DNA of 64,000 nucleotides. Source: Alphaproteobacteria bacterium (GTDB lineage: Bacteria; Pseudomonadota; Alphaproteobacteria; Kiloniellales; DSM-21159). Below the pieces are notes generated by a model. That model saw nothing but the letters and a program-made list of their open reading frames with translations. It did no database searches and was not told where the DNA came from. Position numbers and translations under genes: made by a program. This document shows, piece by piece, positions 16,683 through 24,774 of this stretch (within the stretch, counting starts at the first letter, position 1; each line of letters starts with the position of its first letter). The stretch is from contig JAUILQ010000011.1 in assembly GCA_030433005.1 (NCBI GenBank), positions 1 through 64,000 on the forward strand, given 5' to 3'.

Positions 16683-17994
16683 CGGGGCGGCCGGCGCGGC
16701 CGACGGAAACGTAGTCGATGCCCTCCTCGGCCATCGCCTCGGGCCGGTAGACGTTGCGCAGGTCGACCATGCGCGGCGCCTTCATCAGCGCCTTGACCCG
16801 GTCGAGGTCGAGGTTGCGGAAGACGTTCCACTCGGTGATCAGCACCAGGCAGTCGGCGCCCTCGATCGCCTCGTAGGCGTCGCCGCACCAGGTCACGCCG
16901 TCGAGCAGCTTGCGGGCCTCGTGCATGCCCTCCGGATCGTAGGCGCGCACCGCCGCCCCGCCCTCCTGCAGGGCCGGGATGATCGACAGCGCCGGGGCGT
17001 CGCGCATGTCGTCGGTGTTCGGCTTGAAGGTCAGGCCCAGCGCCGCGATCGTCAGGCCGTCGACCGAGCCGCCGCAGTGCGCGATCACCTTGTCGGCCAT
17101 GCGCCGCTTGCGCGCCTCGTTGACCTCGGCGACGGTCTCGACGATGCGGATCGGCGCCGAGGCCTCCTGGGCCGTGCGCACCAGGGCCAGCGTGTCCTTC
17201 GGAAAGCAGGAGCCGCCGTAGCCCGGCCCGGCGTGCAGGAACTTCCCGCCGATGCGGTTGTCGAGGCCCATGCCGCGCGCGACCTGCTGGACGTCGGCGC
17301 CGACCTTTTCGCAGAGGTCGGCGATCTCGTTGATGAAGGTGATCTTGGTCGCCAGGAAGGCGTTGGCGGCGTACTTGATCAGCTCCGCCGTCTCCAGCGC
17401 GGTGAACAGGATCGGCGTCTCGTTGAGGTAGAGCGGGCGGTAGAGCGCCTGCAGCGTCTCGCGCGCCGCCTCGTCGTCGCTGCCGATGACCACGCGGTCG
17501 GGACGCATGAAGTCCTCGATCGCCGAGCCCTCGCGCAGGAACTCGGGGTTCGAGGCGACCTGGATGTCGCCGCTCGGCCGCACCCGGTCGGCGATCTCCT
17601 TGACCTTGCGGCCGGTGCCGACCGGCACGGTCGACTTGGTGACCAGCACGGTCGGCCGGGTCACCGCCTGAGCCACCTCCTCGGCGGCCGCGAAGACGTA
17701 GGAGAGGTCGGCATGGCCGTCGCCGCGCCGCGAGGGCGTGCCGACGGCGATGAAGACGGCGTCGCAGCCCTCGACGCCCTCGACGAGGTTCGTGGTGAAG
17801 CTCAGCCGGCCGGCCTCGACGTTCTTGGCGACCAGCTGGTCGAGGCCCGGCTCGAAGATCGGTATCTCGCCACGCTGCAGCCGGTCGATCTTGGCGGCGT
17901 CGCGGTCGACGCAGACGACCTCGGTGCCGAACTCGGAGAAGCAGGCGCCGGATACCAGGCCGACGTAACCGGTACCGATCATGGCGATGCGCAT
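16672..17994 (-). CDS. ugd: UDP-glucose 6-dehydrogenase
   Basis: A 440-residue NAD-dependent enzyme that oxidises UDP-glucose twice to UDP-glucuronate. Rossmann start [19 protein letters not shown] (GxGxxG at 7-12), the conserved KSTVPVGT segment, EFLREGSA, and the catalytic Cys263 in [13 protein letters not shown] are all intact. Length is standard for the bacterial Ugd/TuaD/RkpK group. It is 89 bases downstream of galU and overlaps the mutase gene, so the three form one operon converting hexose phosphate to UDP-Glc and UDP-GlcA. Confidence 0.96.
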   Translation of the reverse strand: MRIAMIGTGYVGLVSGACFSEFGTEVVCVDRDAAKIDRLQRGEIPIFEPGLDQLVAKNVEAGRLSFTTNLVEGVEGCDAVFIAVGTPSRRGDGHADLSYVFAAAEEVAQAVTRPTVLVTKSTVPVGTGRKVKEIADRVRPSGDIQVASNPEFLREGSAIEDFMRPDRVVIGSDDEAARETLQALYRPLYLNETPILFTALETAELIKYAANAFLATKITFINEIADLCEKVGADVQQVARGMGLDNRIGGKFLHAGPGYGGSCFPKDTLALVRTAQEASAPIRIVETVAEVNEARKRRMADKVIAHCGGSVDGLTIAALGLTFKPNTDDMRDAPALSIIPALQEGGAAVRAYDPEGMHEARKLLDGVTWCGDAYEAIEGADCLVLITEWNVFRNLDLDRVKALMKAPRMVDLRNVYRPEAMAEEGIDYVSVGRAGRPVGA

Positions 17995-18083
17995 CGCGCG
18001 GCCTCCAGGAAGAGCAGTGTCAGAACAGGGTCGGGAGAGGCGGCGGCGCCCCGCCCGTCGGCTTCGTCAGCCCGCGGGCTTCG

Positions 18084-18977
18084 TCAGGACGCCACCAGGC
18101 GGGCGCTCTCGCCGTAGCGGGACAGGATGTCGGCCATCGCCTCGCCCAGGTCCTCGCGCTGCAGCGCGAAGGCGATCTGCGCCTCCAGGAAGCCCTCCTT
18201 GCTGCCGCAGTCGAAGCGCTGGCCGTCGAAGCGCAGGCCGTGGAAGGGCACGCTCTCGATGGTCCGCGACATCGCGTCGGTCAGCTGGATCTCGCCGCCG
18301 GCGCCGGTATCCTGGCGGTCGAGCTCGCGCATCACCTCCGGCTGCAGGATGTAGCGCCCGATGATCGAGAGCGTCGAGGGCGCCTCGGCCGGCTTGGGCT
18401 TCTCGACCAGGCCCTTGGCCTTGGCCAGCCGCCCCTCCTCGGAGACCACGTCGAGGATGCCGTAGCGGTCGGTCTGGTCCTCGGGCACGTCCATCACCGC
18501 GACGATGTTGCCGCCGGTCTCGTTGTAGACCTCGACCATCTGCGACAGGCAGGGCTCGTCGGCCATCACCAGGTCGTCGGCGAGCAGCACGGCGAAGGGC
18601 TCGTCGCCGACGATGCGCCGGGCGCACCAGACGGCGTGACCCAGGCCCAGCGGCTCCTGCTGGCGGGTGTAGGCGACCTGGCCGGGCTTGAGCAGCGAGG
18701 CGCGCGAGGCCTCCAGCAGCTCCGTCTTGCCGCGCTGGTAGAGGCTGGTCTCCAGCTCCCAGGAGTGGTCGAAGTGGTCCTCGATGGCCGACTTGCCGCG
18801 GCCGGTGACGAAGACGAACTCCTCGATGCCGGCGGCCTTGGCCTCCTCCACCGCGTACTCGATCAGCGGCTTGTCGACGACCGGCAGCATCTCCTTCGGC
18901 ATCGCCTTGGTCGCGGGAAGGAAGCGGGTGCCGAGGCCGCCGACGGGAAAGACGGCCTTACGGATGGGTCTCTTCAT
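18084..18977 (-). CDS. galU: UTP-glucose-1-phosphate uridylyltransferase
   Basis: A 298-residue nucleotidyltransferase making UDP-glucose from UTP and glucose-1-P. The start is ATG 18977 (MKRPIRKAVFPVGGLGTRF) with GAGAGG just upstream; the frame stays open further upstream but the extra residues are not family-like. The nucleotide-binding signature GGLGTRFLPATKAMPKEMLP, VDKPLIEYAVEEA, and the EEPLGLGHAVW-type motif (QEPLGLGHAVWCARRIVGDE) are present. First gene of the galU-ugd-manB operon. A tandem 17-bp repeat lies about 60-95 bases upstream. Confidence 0.96.
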   Translation of the reverse strand: MKRPIRKAVFPVGGLGTRFLPATKAMPKEMLPVVDKPLIEYAVEEAKAAGIEEFVFVTGRGKSAIEDHFDHSWELETSLYQRGKTELLEASRASLLKPGQVAYTRQQEPLGLGHAVWCARRIVGDEPFAVLLADDLVMADEPCLSQMVEVYNETGGNIVAVMDVPEDQTDRYGILDVVSEEGRLAKAKGLVEKPKPAEAPSTLSIIGRYILQPEVMRELDRQDTGAGGEIQLTDAMSRTIESVPFHGLRFDGQRFDCGSKEGFLEAQIAFALQREDLGEAMADILSRYGESARLVAS

Positions 18978-19038
18978 GGGGCCTCTCGCCGATTGCAGGA
19001 ATGCCAGGGAATGCCCGATGGCCGGGGCGCGGGAGCCG

Positions 19039-19072
19039 GCCGCGGGTATCTTGCCGCCGCGGGTGTCTTGCC
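19039..19072. repeat. Tandem 17-bp repeat upstream of galU
   Basis: Two abutting copies GCCGCGGGTATCTTGCC (19039-19055) and GCCGCGGGTGTCTTGCC (19056-19072) differ at one base. They lie in the 264-bp divergent spacer between galU and the BTLCP gene and could be a regulator-binding array or a recent slippage duplication. The remainder of the spacer turns A/T-richer near 19150-19215, where a promoter for the plus-strand gene is plausible but not resolvable. Confidence 0.6.
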
Positions 19073-19241
19073 ACAGGGCGCGGTACGCCACAACCGCGCC
19101 GAGGTCGCGCCAGGCACGGCCCCGCCTCGGCTTGCGTGAAGATCTCGCCAAATGCCGCTGGGGACTTCACAAAGACACAAAGCATTTACATAGGCAGGAT
19201 AACGATTCCTCTCGATCAGGTTGATCGGGAGTGGGGACTCC

Positions 19242-19883
19242 ATGGCCAGCGGGCCGAGCAGACGCGGCTTTATCGCCGCCGCCACGGGAATGGCGGCGGC
19301 GACGATCCTGCCCATCAATGCACAGGCCGGCTCGAGGGTTCCCGGAAGCGACGCCTCCGCGTGGCGCCTGTTCGGACGGGACGGCTTCAGGGTGCCCAAC
19401 GGAGTCGAGCAGCACGCCGCCTGGCAGGACGTCATGCGGCGCGCCCGGCTCGCCGGCTCGCCGGCCTGGCGCAGCCTCGTCTCGAACGTCCGGCGACGCG
19501 GCGGCAGCGACGTCTTCCACCTGGTCAGCGCCGCCAATGCGGTGCTCAACCGCCTGCCCTACCGGGCCGACGAGGCCCGCTACCGGGCCGGCGACCGCTG
19601 GCTCGACCCGGACACCTTCGTGACCTTCGGCGGCGACTGCGAGGACTTCGCGATCGCCAAGTACTTTATGCTGCGCAATCTGCGGGTGCCGGCCGACAGC
19701 CTGCGCGTCGTCACCGGCTTCGACAGCGAGGGCGTGCGCGGCCACGCGCTCGCCGTGGCGCGCGTCGACGACCGCCTGCTGGTGCTCGACAACCGCTACC
19801 GCTGGCCGCGGCTCGAGGCCGAGTTCCCGAACTTCCGGCCGCGCCTGTCCTTCAACGAGAGCGGCCTCTGGCTGTATCGCTGA
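19242..19883 (+). CDS. Bacterial transglutaminase-like cysteine peptidase (BTLCP, family C93)
   Basis: A 213-residue exported cysteine peptidase. ATG 19242 is preferred over a TTG 21 bases upstream because it places SRRGF at residues 6-10 as a twin-arginine-like signal followed by a hydrophobic segment to about residue 28. The papain/transglutaminase triad is complete: Cys133 (GGDCEDFAIAKYFML), His168 (GHALAV) and Asp183 (VLDN). The best studied BTLCP, LapG, clips the adhesin LapA under c-di-GMP control; no lapA or lapD partner is adjacent here, so that role is only a possibility. The gene is divergent from galU and convergent with the J-domain gene (6-base gap). Confidence 0.88.
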   Translation: MASGPSRRGFIAAATGMAAATILPINAQAGSRVPGSDASAWRLFGRDGFRVPNGVEQHAAWQDVMRRARLAGSPAWRSLVSNVRRRGGSDVFHLVSAANAVLNRLPYRADEARYRAGDRWLDPDTFVTFGGDCEDFAIAKYFMLRNLRVPADSLRVVTGFDSEGVRGHALAVARVDDRLLVLDNRYRWPRLEAEFPNFRPRLSFNESGLWLYR

Positions 19884-19889
19884 GCGCCC

Positions 19890-20666
19890 TCAGCGGCCGA
19901 GCAGGCGCTCCTTCGCCTCGTTGATCTTCGCCGCCAGGTAGTTCGAGCCGCCGCTGTCGGGGTGGTACTGGCGCATCAGCCGGCGGTGCGCGGCGCGGAT
20001 CGCCGAGGCGTCGGCGCCCTCCTCCAGCCCCAGAATCTGCAGCGCCTCGGCGCGGCTCATGGCGCCGCCCTCGGCCGCCTCCCTGCGATTCCCGGCGCGC
20101 CAGCCGCTGTCGGCGCCGCGGTCTTCGCGCCCCTCGCCGCTCCTGCCGTCCGCCTCCTCGTCGTCGAGGCCGGCGGCGCGGCGCCAGTCGCTGCCGTGCG
20201 CGCGGTCGAGGTAGGCTTCCAGGACGGCCGCCGACTGCTCGTCCTCGGCCCGGCAGTCGCGCCACAGCTCCAGCAGCTCGGCCTCGTCGAGCTCGTCGAG
20301 GCGCCGGCCGCGCCAGGGCCCGTCGCGCACCGTGCCGCTCATCGCGCCGGTGTCGTGGTCGAGCACCATGCGCAGGAAGCGGGTTTCCACCGTCGAGGTC
20401 TGGCCCGGCTGGGGGCCCATCGCGCCGCGCAGGCGACGCAGCAGGCTCGGCAGCCGGAACAGCAGCGGCAGCAGGAAGGCGAAGGCGAAGGGCGCCAGCG
20501 CCCGCGCGCCGCCCCACAGCAGGTAGAGCACCAGCACGACGCCGAGCGCGCCGCCGACCCAGGTGAGGGCGCGCAGCACCTGCTTCGGCTCGACCGCGGT
20601 GAACCACTTGAGCAGCAGCACCAGCCCGCCGAGCAGGATCACGCCGAACAGCAGGTAGGCGATCAT
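19890..20666 (-). CDS. Membrane-anchored J-domain protein (DjlA-like)
   Basis: A 258-residue co-chaperone. Two hydrophobic segments (about 2-22 and 33-75) anchor it in the membrane. A middle domain of about 100 residues (DHDTGAMSGTVRDGPWRGRR ... AYLDRAHGSDWR) is shared by many alphaproteobacterial DnaJ-like proteins. A charged linker leads to a C-terminal J domain with the obligatory His-Pro-Asp at 235-237 (RQYHPDSGGSNYLAAKINEA). J domains stimulate DnaK ATPase; the membrane location suggests substrate delivery at the inner membrane. It lies downstream of the VWA gene on the same strand, 43 bases away. Confidence 0.88.
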   Translation of the reverse strand: MIAYLLFGVILLGGLVLLLKWFTAVEPKQVLRALTWVGGALGVVLVLYLLWGGARALAPFAFAFLLPLLFRLPSLLRRLRGAMGPQPGQTSTVETRFLRMVLDHDTGAMSGTVRDGPWRGRRLDELDEAELLELWRDCRAEDEQSAAVLEAYLDRAHGSDWRRAAGLDDEEADGRSGEGREDRGADSGWRAGNRREAAEGGAMSRAEALQILGLEEGADASAIRAAHRRLMRQYHPDSGGSNYLAAKINEAKERLLGR

Positions 20667-20709
20667 GCCGGGCTCCCCCTTCGCATCGCCGTCCGCGCCA
20701 TCGGCCGCG

Positions 20710-21462
20710 CTAGCGAACCTGGTGGGTCAACTGGCGCACCACGCCGCCGCGCCGGTCCGAGAAATCGGCCAGTGCCTTGCGGCCACCGGCGGCGTAGACC
20801 GCGACCGCCGCGAGCAGGTCGCGCAGCTGCTGCGGCGCCGAGGGGTCGAAGCGGCAGCAGGCGCCGCCCGACAGCTTGGCGATCTGCTCGAAGGCGTTGC
20901 GCGCCAGCGGATCGCGGCCCTCGTGGAACAGGAAGCAGGGCAGGCCGTGGAGGCCGAGCTCGCCGGCCAGGTGGCCGAGCTGGTCGAGCTCCTCCTCCAT
21001 GGCGTCGCCGACGAAGATCAGGGCGTTGACCTTCTTCTTCCTGGTCTCGCCGAGGGCGTGCCGGAGCACGCGGCCGATCTGCGTGCGGCCGGCCAGACAG
21101 GTCACCGCGGTCATCGCGCGCAGCAGGCCCTGGGCCTCGCCCTGCCACTTGCTGGCCTTGCACTCGCCGTAGCCGCGGTAGAACACCAGCTGGACGTCGA
21201 GCCCGCCCAGCGAGCCGGCCTGCTCGAACATCTCGGCCTGGATCTCCATGGCCTGGTCCCAGGTCGGCTGACGGCTGGCGGTGGCGTCGAGCGCGAAAAT
21301 CAGCCGGCCGCGATCGCCGCCGCCGCCCGGCGCCGGGCGGATCGCCGCGACCTTGCGCAGGAAGGCGTCGACCTCCCCGCGTCCGGCCCCGCGCCCGTCC
21401 GGGCCGGATTCGGACGGCGTGCCGGGGCGGCGGCGGTCGAGCGGCTTGCGGTCGTCACTCAT
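20710..21462 (-). CDS. von Willebrand factor A-type domain protein
   Basis: A 250-residue cytoplasmic protein. ATG 21462 (MSDDRKPLDRRRPG) is chosen; it follows GGAAAGG on the minus strand. After a polar, Arg/Gly-rich N-terminus, the VWA-like domain begins LIFALDATASRQPTWDQA, in which DATAS fits the MIDAS DxSxS/T metal site. It continues with VQLVFYRGYGECKASKW and VNALIFVGDAMEEELD, the fourth strand with its acidic residue. Such proteins usually act as adaptors in macromolecular assemblies. It is the middle gene of mipZ-VWA-dnaJ on the minus strand, a conserved-looking block whose shared purpose is not known to me. Confidence 0.8.
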   Translation of the reverse strand: MSDDRKPLDRRRPGTPSESGPDGRGAGRGEVDAFLRKVAAIRPAPGGGGDRGRLIFALDATASRQPTWDQAMEIQAEMFEQAGSLGGLDVQLVFYRGYGECKASKWQGEAQGLLRAMTAVTCLAGRTQIGRVLRHALGETRKKKVNALIFVGDAMEEELDQLGHLAGELGLHGLPCFLFHEGRDPLARNAFEQIAKLSGGACCRFDPSAPQQLRDLLAAVAVYAAGGRKALADFSDRRGGVVRQLTHQVR

Positions 21463-21562
21463 CGGCGATGCCTTTCCATCGCCTCTAGATCTAATGCGCC
21501 GGGCCGCTGCCCGCCAGCGGTCAGGCTGCCGCAAGGCGGCGCGCCGAACGCAGCCGGCGCGC

Positions 21563-22456
21563 TCAGTCGGCGGCAGCGGCGGCGGCGGTGGCGTCGGGGG
21601 TGGCGTCGGGGGCGGGATCGGCCTGCAGGCCGAGCGCCGCGAGCAGCGAGAAGACCTCCTGGCGGGCCGCCAGGAGCGACAGCGTGAGATCGGTGCCGGC
21701 CTCGCGCAGGTCGAGCAGCGTCAGGCCCTTGGGGAAGAGCTCGCGGAAGATCACGCGCTCGCCGAAGCCCGGCGCCAGGCGGAAGCCGATGCGCCTGGCC
21801 AGCTGGTCGAGCAGGCCGCCGACCTTCTGCTTGTTGCGCGCGTCGAGGTGCGACAGGCGGTTGCGCATGACGATCCAGTCGACCGGCCGGCCGCCGGCGC
21901 GCGCGCGCTGCTGGCGCTGCTCCCAGACCATCTGGCTGTAGACGCTGGGGCCGACGATCTTGCGGCCCTCGGCGTCGATGCGCGCCAGCAGGTCGAGGTC
22001 GATGAAGGAGTCGTTGAGCGGCGTGATCAGCACGTCGGCAGCCTGGTGGCCGATGCGCGCGAGATGGGCGTCGCTGCCCGGTGTGTCGACGACCAGGAAG
22101 TCCTGGTCGGCGAGCTCGGCGAGCGCGCCGTCGAGCCGGGCACGCTCCTCGCTCTCGGCGGTCTCGCGGTTCGGGCTGTCGGAGCGCGCGACCCTGCGCA
22201 GTTCCGGGAGCGGCAGCGGCAGGCCCGACTCGCGCACGAAGGCCGTGCGGTTCTCGACGTAGCGGCTGAGCGTGCCCTGGCGGGCGTCGAGGTCGACGAC
22301 GCCGACCCGGTAGCCCAGGCGCAGCAGCGCCACGACCAGGTGCATGGCGGTGGTCGACTTGCCGCTGCCGCCCTTCTCGTTGCCGAGCACGACGACGCGC
22401 GGGCCGCTCTCGGCCGGCGCGAAGGAAACGGACGGGTTGGGCGCGAGCGTGCTCAC
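21563..22456 (-). CDS. mipZ: Division-plane positioning ATPase MipZ
   Basis: A 297-residue ParA/MinD-superfamily ATPase. The P-loop is VVLGNEKGGSGKSTTAMHL (deviant Walker A at 25-35), followed by VGVVDLDARQGTLSRYVENR, a hallmark of alphaproteobacterial MipZ, and FLVVDTPGSDAHLARIGHQA (Walker B). In Caulobacter, MipZ binds ParB at the poles and inhibits FtsZ, restricting the ring to midcell. The Ala/Asp-rich tail of about 20 residues is species specific. This gene is a strong indicator of an alphaproteobacterial host. Confidence 0.95.
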   Translation of the reverse strand: MSTLAPNPSVSFAPAESGPRVVVLGNEKGGSGKSTTAMHLVVALLRLGYRVGVVDLDARQGTLSRYVENRTAFVRESGLPLPLPELRRVARSDSPNRETAESEERARLDGALAELADQDFLVVDTPGSDAHLARIGHQAADVLITPLNDSFIDLDLLARIDAEGRKIVGPSVYSQMVWEQRQQRARAGGRPVDWIVMRNRLSHLDARNKQKVGGLLDQLARRIGFRLAPGFGERVIFRELFPKGLTLLDLREAGTDLTLSLLAARQEVFSLLAALGLQADPAPDATPDATAAAAAAD

Positions 22457-22546
22457 GGGTCGGCTGTCCTCCTGACATCGAATCGCCGGATTCTGGATAG
22501 CCGAGCCGGCGGATTCGAGGGAAGGGCCGGCCGCCGCCCCCCGCTC

Positions 22547-23944
22547 CTACCTGACGATCTCCGGCCCCATCAGCGTGTTCGGCAGGTAGGTCGAGACCCA
22601 GGGCACGTAGGTCACGATGATCAGGAAGACGAAGAGGATGGCCAGCCACGGCAGGGCCGCGCGCACGACCTGCAGCACCGACATGCCGGTGATGCCCGAG
22701 GTCACGAAGAGGTTGAGGCCGACCGGCGGCGTGATCATGCCGATCTCCATGTTGACCACCATGATGATGCCCAGGTGGATCGGGTCGATGCCCAGCTCGA
22801 TGGCGATCGGGAAGACCACCGGTGCCACGATCAGCAGCAGGCCCGAAGGCTCCATGAACTGGCCGCCGAGCAGCAGCAGCAGGTTGACCACGACCAGAAA
22901 CATCCAGGGCGTCAGGCCGGCCTGGATGAAGGTCTCGGTGATCACCTGCGGGATGCGCTCGCTGGTCAGCACGTGGGCGAAGAGCAGCGCGTTGGCGATG
23001 ATGAACATCAGCATCAGCGTGACGCGCGCCGCCTCGACCAGCACCTTGCGGGTGTCGGGGTGGACGCAGCCCGGGAAGAAGGCCCTGGCCGTCGCCAGGG
23101 TGTTGCGCAGCACCGCGCCGCCGGCGCCCTCGCCCTCGGCGCGCCAGGGCACGCCCTTGAGCGGCCCGAGGTCGCGGTAGACGAAGATCGCGATCAGGAA
23201 GGAGTAGACCGCGGCGACCGCCGCCGCCTCGGTCGGCGTGAAGATGCCGCCGTAGATGCCGCCCAGGATGATCACGATCAGGAACAGCCCCCAACCGGCG
23301 TCGAGCGCCGCCGAGGCGATCTCGCCGAAGCCCTGCCAGGGCTGCGCCGGCAGGCCGCGGCGCACCGCGGCGACGTAGATGCCGATCATCAGCATCACGC
23401 CGGCCAGCGCCCCGGGAATCACGCCGGCCAGGAACATGCGGCCGACCGAGACGTCGGTCGCCGCCGCGTAGACCACCATGACGATCGAGGGCGGGATCAG
23501 GATGCCCAGGGTGCCGGCGTTGCAGATCACGCCCGCGGCGAAGTCGCGCGAGTAGCCGACCTGGCGCATGCCGGCGATGACGATCGAGCCGATCGCCACC
23601 ACGGTCGCCGGCGAGGAGCCGCAGAGCGCGGCGAACATCATGCAGGCGAAGACGCCGGCCATGGCGAGGCCGCCGCGGAACGAGCCGACGCAGGCGATCG
23701 AGAAGCGGATGATGCGCTGCGCCACGCCGCCGGTCGACAGGAAGGTCGACGACAGGATGAAGAAGGGGATGGCGAGCAGCGTGTAGTGCTCCATCGCCTC
23801 GAACAGCTTGAGCGCGATCGAGGCCAGGGAGTCGCTGGAGAAGGCCAGGATGATGGTCAGGCTCGACAGGCCCAGCGCGACCGCGATCGGCACGCCGAGC
23901 ACGAGCAGCAGCAGCACCAGGGCGAACAGCAGGATCGATTCCAT
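22547..23944 (-). CDS. dctM: TRAP transporter large permease subunit (DctM)
   Basis: A 465-residue integral membrane protein with about 12 to 13 helices, the sodium-coupled pore subunit of a tripartite TRAP transporter. Typical stretches are GVPIAVALGLSSL near the N-terminus, FFILSSTFLSTGGVAQRIIRF, MMFAALCGSSPATVVAIGSI and GILIPPSIVMVVYAAATDVS. A cytoplasmic insert near residues 265-300 (LKGVPWRAEGEGAGGAVLRN) is longer than in DctM of Rhodobacter, and the protein is about 30 residues longer than average. Thirteen bases separate it from dctQ. Confidence 0.95.
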   Translation of the reverse strand: MESILLFALVLLLLVLGVPIAVALGLSSLTIILAFSSDSLASIALKLFEAMEHYTLLAIPFFILSSTFLSTGGVAQRIIRFSIACVGSFRGGLAMAGVFACMMFAALCGSSPATVVAIGSIVIAGMRQVGYSRDFAAGVICNAGTLGILIPPSIVMVVYAAATDVSVGRMFLAGVIPGALAGVMLMIGIYVAAVRRGLPAQPWQGFGEIASAALDAGWGLFLIVIILGGIYGGIFTPTEAAAVAAVYSFLIAIFVYRDLGPLKGVPWRAEGEGAGGAVLRNTLATARAFFPGCVHPDTRKVLVEAARVTLMLMFIIANALLFAHVLTSERIPQVITETFIQAGLTPWMFLVVVNLLLLLGGQFMEPSGLLLIVAPVVFPIAIELGIDPIHLGIIMVVNMEIGMITPPVGLNLFVTSGITGMSVLQVVRAALPWLAILFVFLIIVTYVPWVSTYLPNTLMGPEIVR

Positions 23945-23957
23945 GGGCCGCGCTCTC

Positions 23958-24620
23958 CTACCGTCGGCCCCTGGGGGGCTCGTTCGGCACCGGCTCGTTC
24001 GGAACAGACTGGGGCCCCGGCTCGTCGGAGACGATGCGGTGCTTGGCCTCCTCGGCCATGTCCTCGGCCTCGTGGCCGGCGATCAGCGTCTTGCGCCGGC
24101 CGGTCAGGATCAGCCAGAAGGCCTGGCAGAAGCGGAACAGCAGCAGCGCCAGGCCGATCGGCAGCGCCGCGTAGGGGATCCAGCGCGGGATCGGCACCTC
24201 CTCGTACTCCTGCCCGCCCTGCAGGAGCTCGACGATGACTCGCGGGACGTAGAGGTCCTCGGTCGGGATGCCGATGCGGTAGATCTTCCAGATGTATTCC
24301 CAGGCGCCGGCCAGCAGGATGCCGGCGTAGGCGATGCAGCAGGCGCAGCCGAACAGCACCAGCGCGCGCTGGCCCTTGGCGGGGAACAGCTTGACGAAGG
24401 CGTCGACGCCGAGGTGGGTGTTGACCTTGACGCCCCAGGAGACGCCGATCAGCACCATCCAGGCGAAGCAGTAGGTGGTCAGCTCCAGCGCCCAGACGAA
24501 GCCTTCGTTGAAGACGTAGCGCAGGACCACCTGGACGAAGGTGACCAGCACCATCACCGCGAAGAAGAAGGAGATCGCCCCTTCCTCGATGCGGTTCACC
24601 CGTTCGCCCAGACTCGCCAC
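23958..24620 (-). CDS. dctQ: TRAP transporter small permease subunit (DctQ)
   Basis: A 220-residue protein with four transmembrane helices (about 17-40, 53-75, 92-115 and 150-175). The family-typical FFFAVMVLVTFVQVVLRYVF and WAWMV-like segment (TTYCFAWMVLIGVSWGVKVN) are present. DctQ scaffolds the large subunit of TRAP importers. A hydrophilic insert (about 120-148, YRIGIPTEDLYVPRVIVELL) and a charged C-terminal tail make it longer than the usual 160-180 residues. Operon order dctP-dctQ-dctM. Confidence 0.92.
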   Translation of the reverse strand: MASLGERVNRIEEGAISFFFAVMVLVTFVQVVLRYVFNEGFVWALELTTYCFAWMVLIGVSWGVKVNTHLGVDAFVKLFPAKGQRALVLFGCACCIAYAGILLAGAWEYIWKIYRIGIPTEDLYVPRVIVELLQGGQEYEEVPIPRWIPYAALPIGLALLLFRFCQAFWLILTGRRKTLIAGHEAEDMAEEAKHRIVSDEPGPQSVPNEPVPNEPPRGRR

Positions 24621-24701
24621 GGCACGTCCCCCTCGCCCCGATCCGGCCGTCGACGCCGCCGCCGGCCCCCAGCCGTGACCGGCGGCCGGCCCTGCCGGCA
24701 G

Positions 24702-24725
24702 CCGGGGCGGCGCCCGCCGCCCCGG
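24702..24725 (-). other. Intercistronic stem-loop between dctP and dctQ
   Basis: A perfect 11-bp stem CCGGGGCGGCG (24702-24712) / CGCCGCCCCGG (24715-24725) in the 154-bp gap between the binding-protein gene and the membrane genes, with no T-tract. Such hairpins protect the upstream message or attenuate read-through, giving more binding protein than permease. Confidence 0.55.
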
Positions 24726-24774
24726 TGCCCGACGTCGCGGGCCCTCAGACCCCCTGACGGCTCAGCCGGAAGCC

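Noticed and set aside
14724..16796. Long plus-strand frames opposite the mutase, ugd and galU genes
   Set aside because: Low-complexity Ala/Val/Gly/Asp/Gln translations; the minus strand has complete catalytic motifs for all three enzymes.
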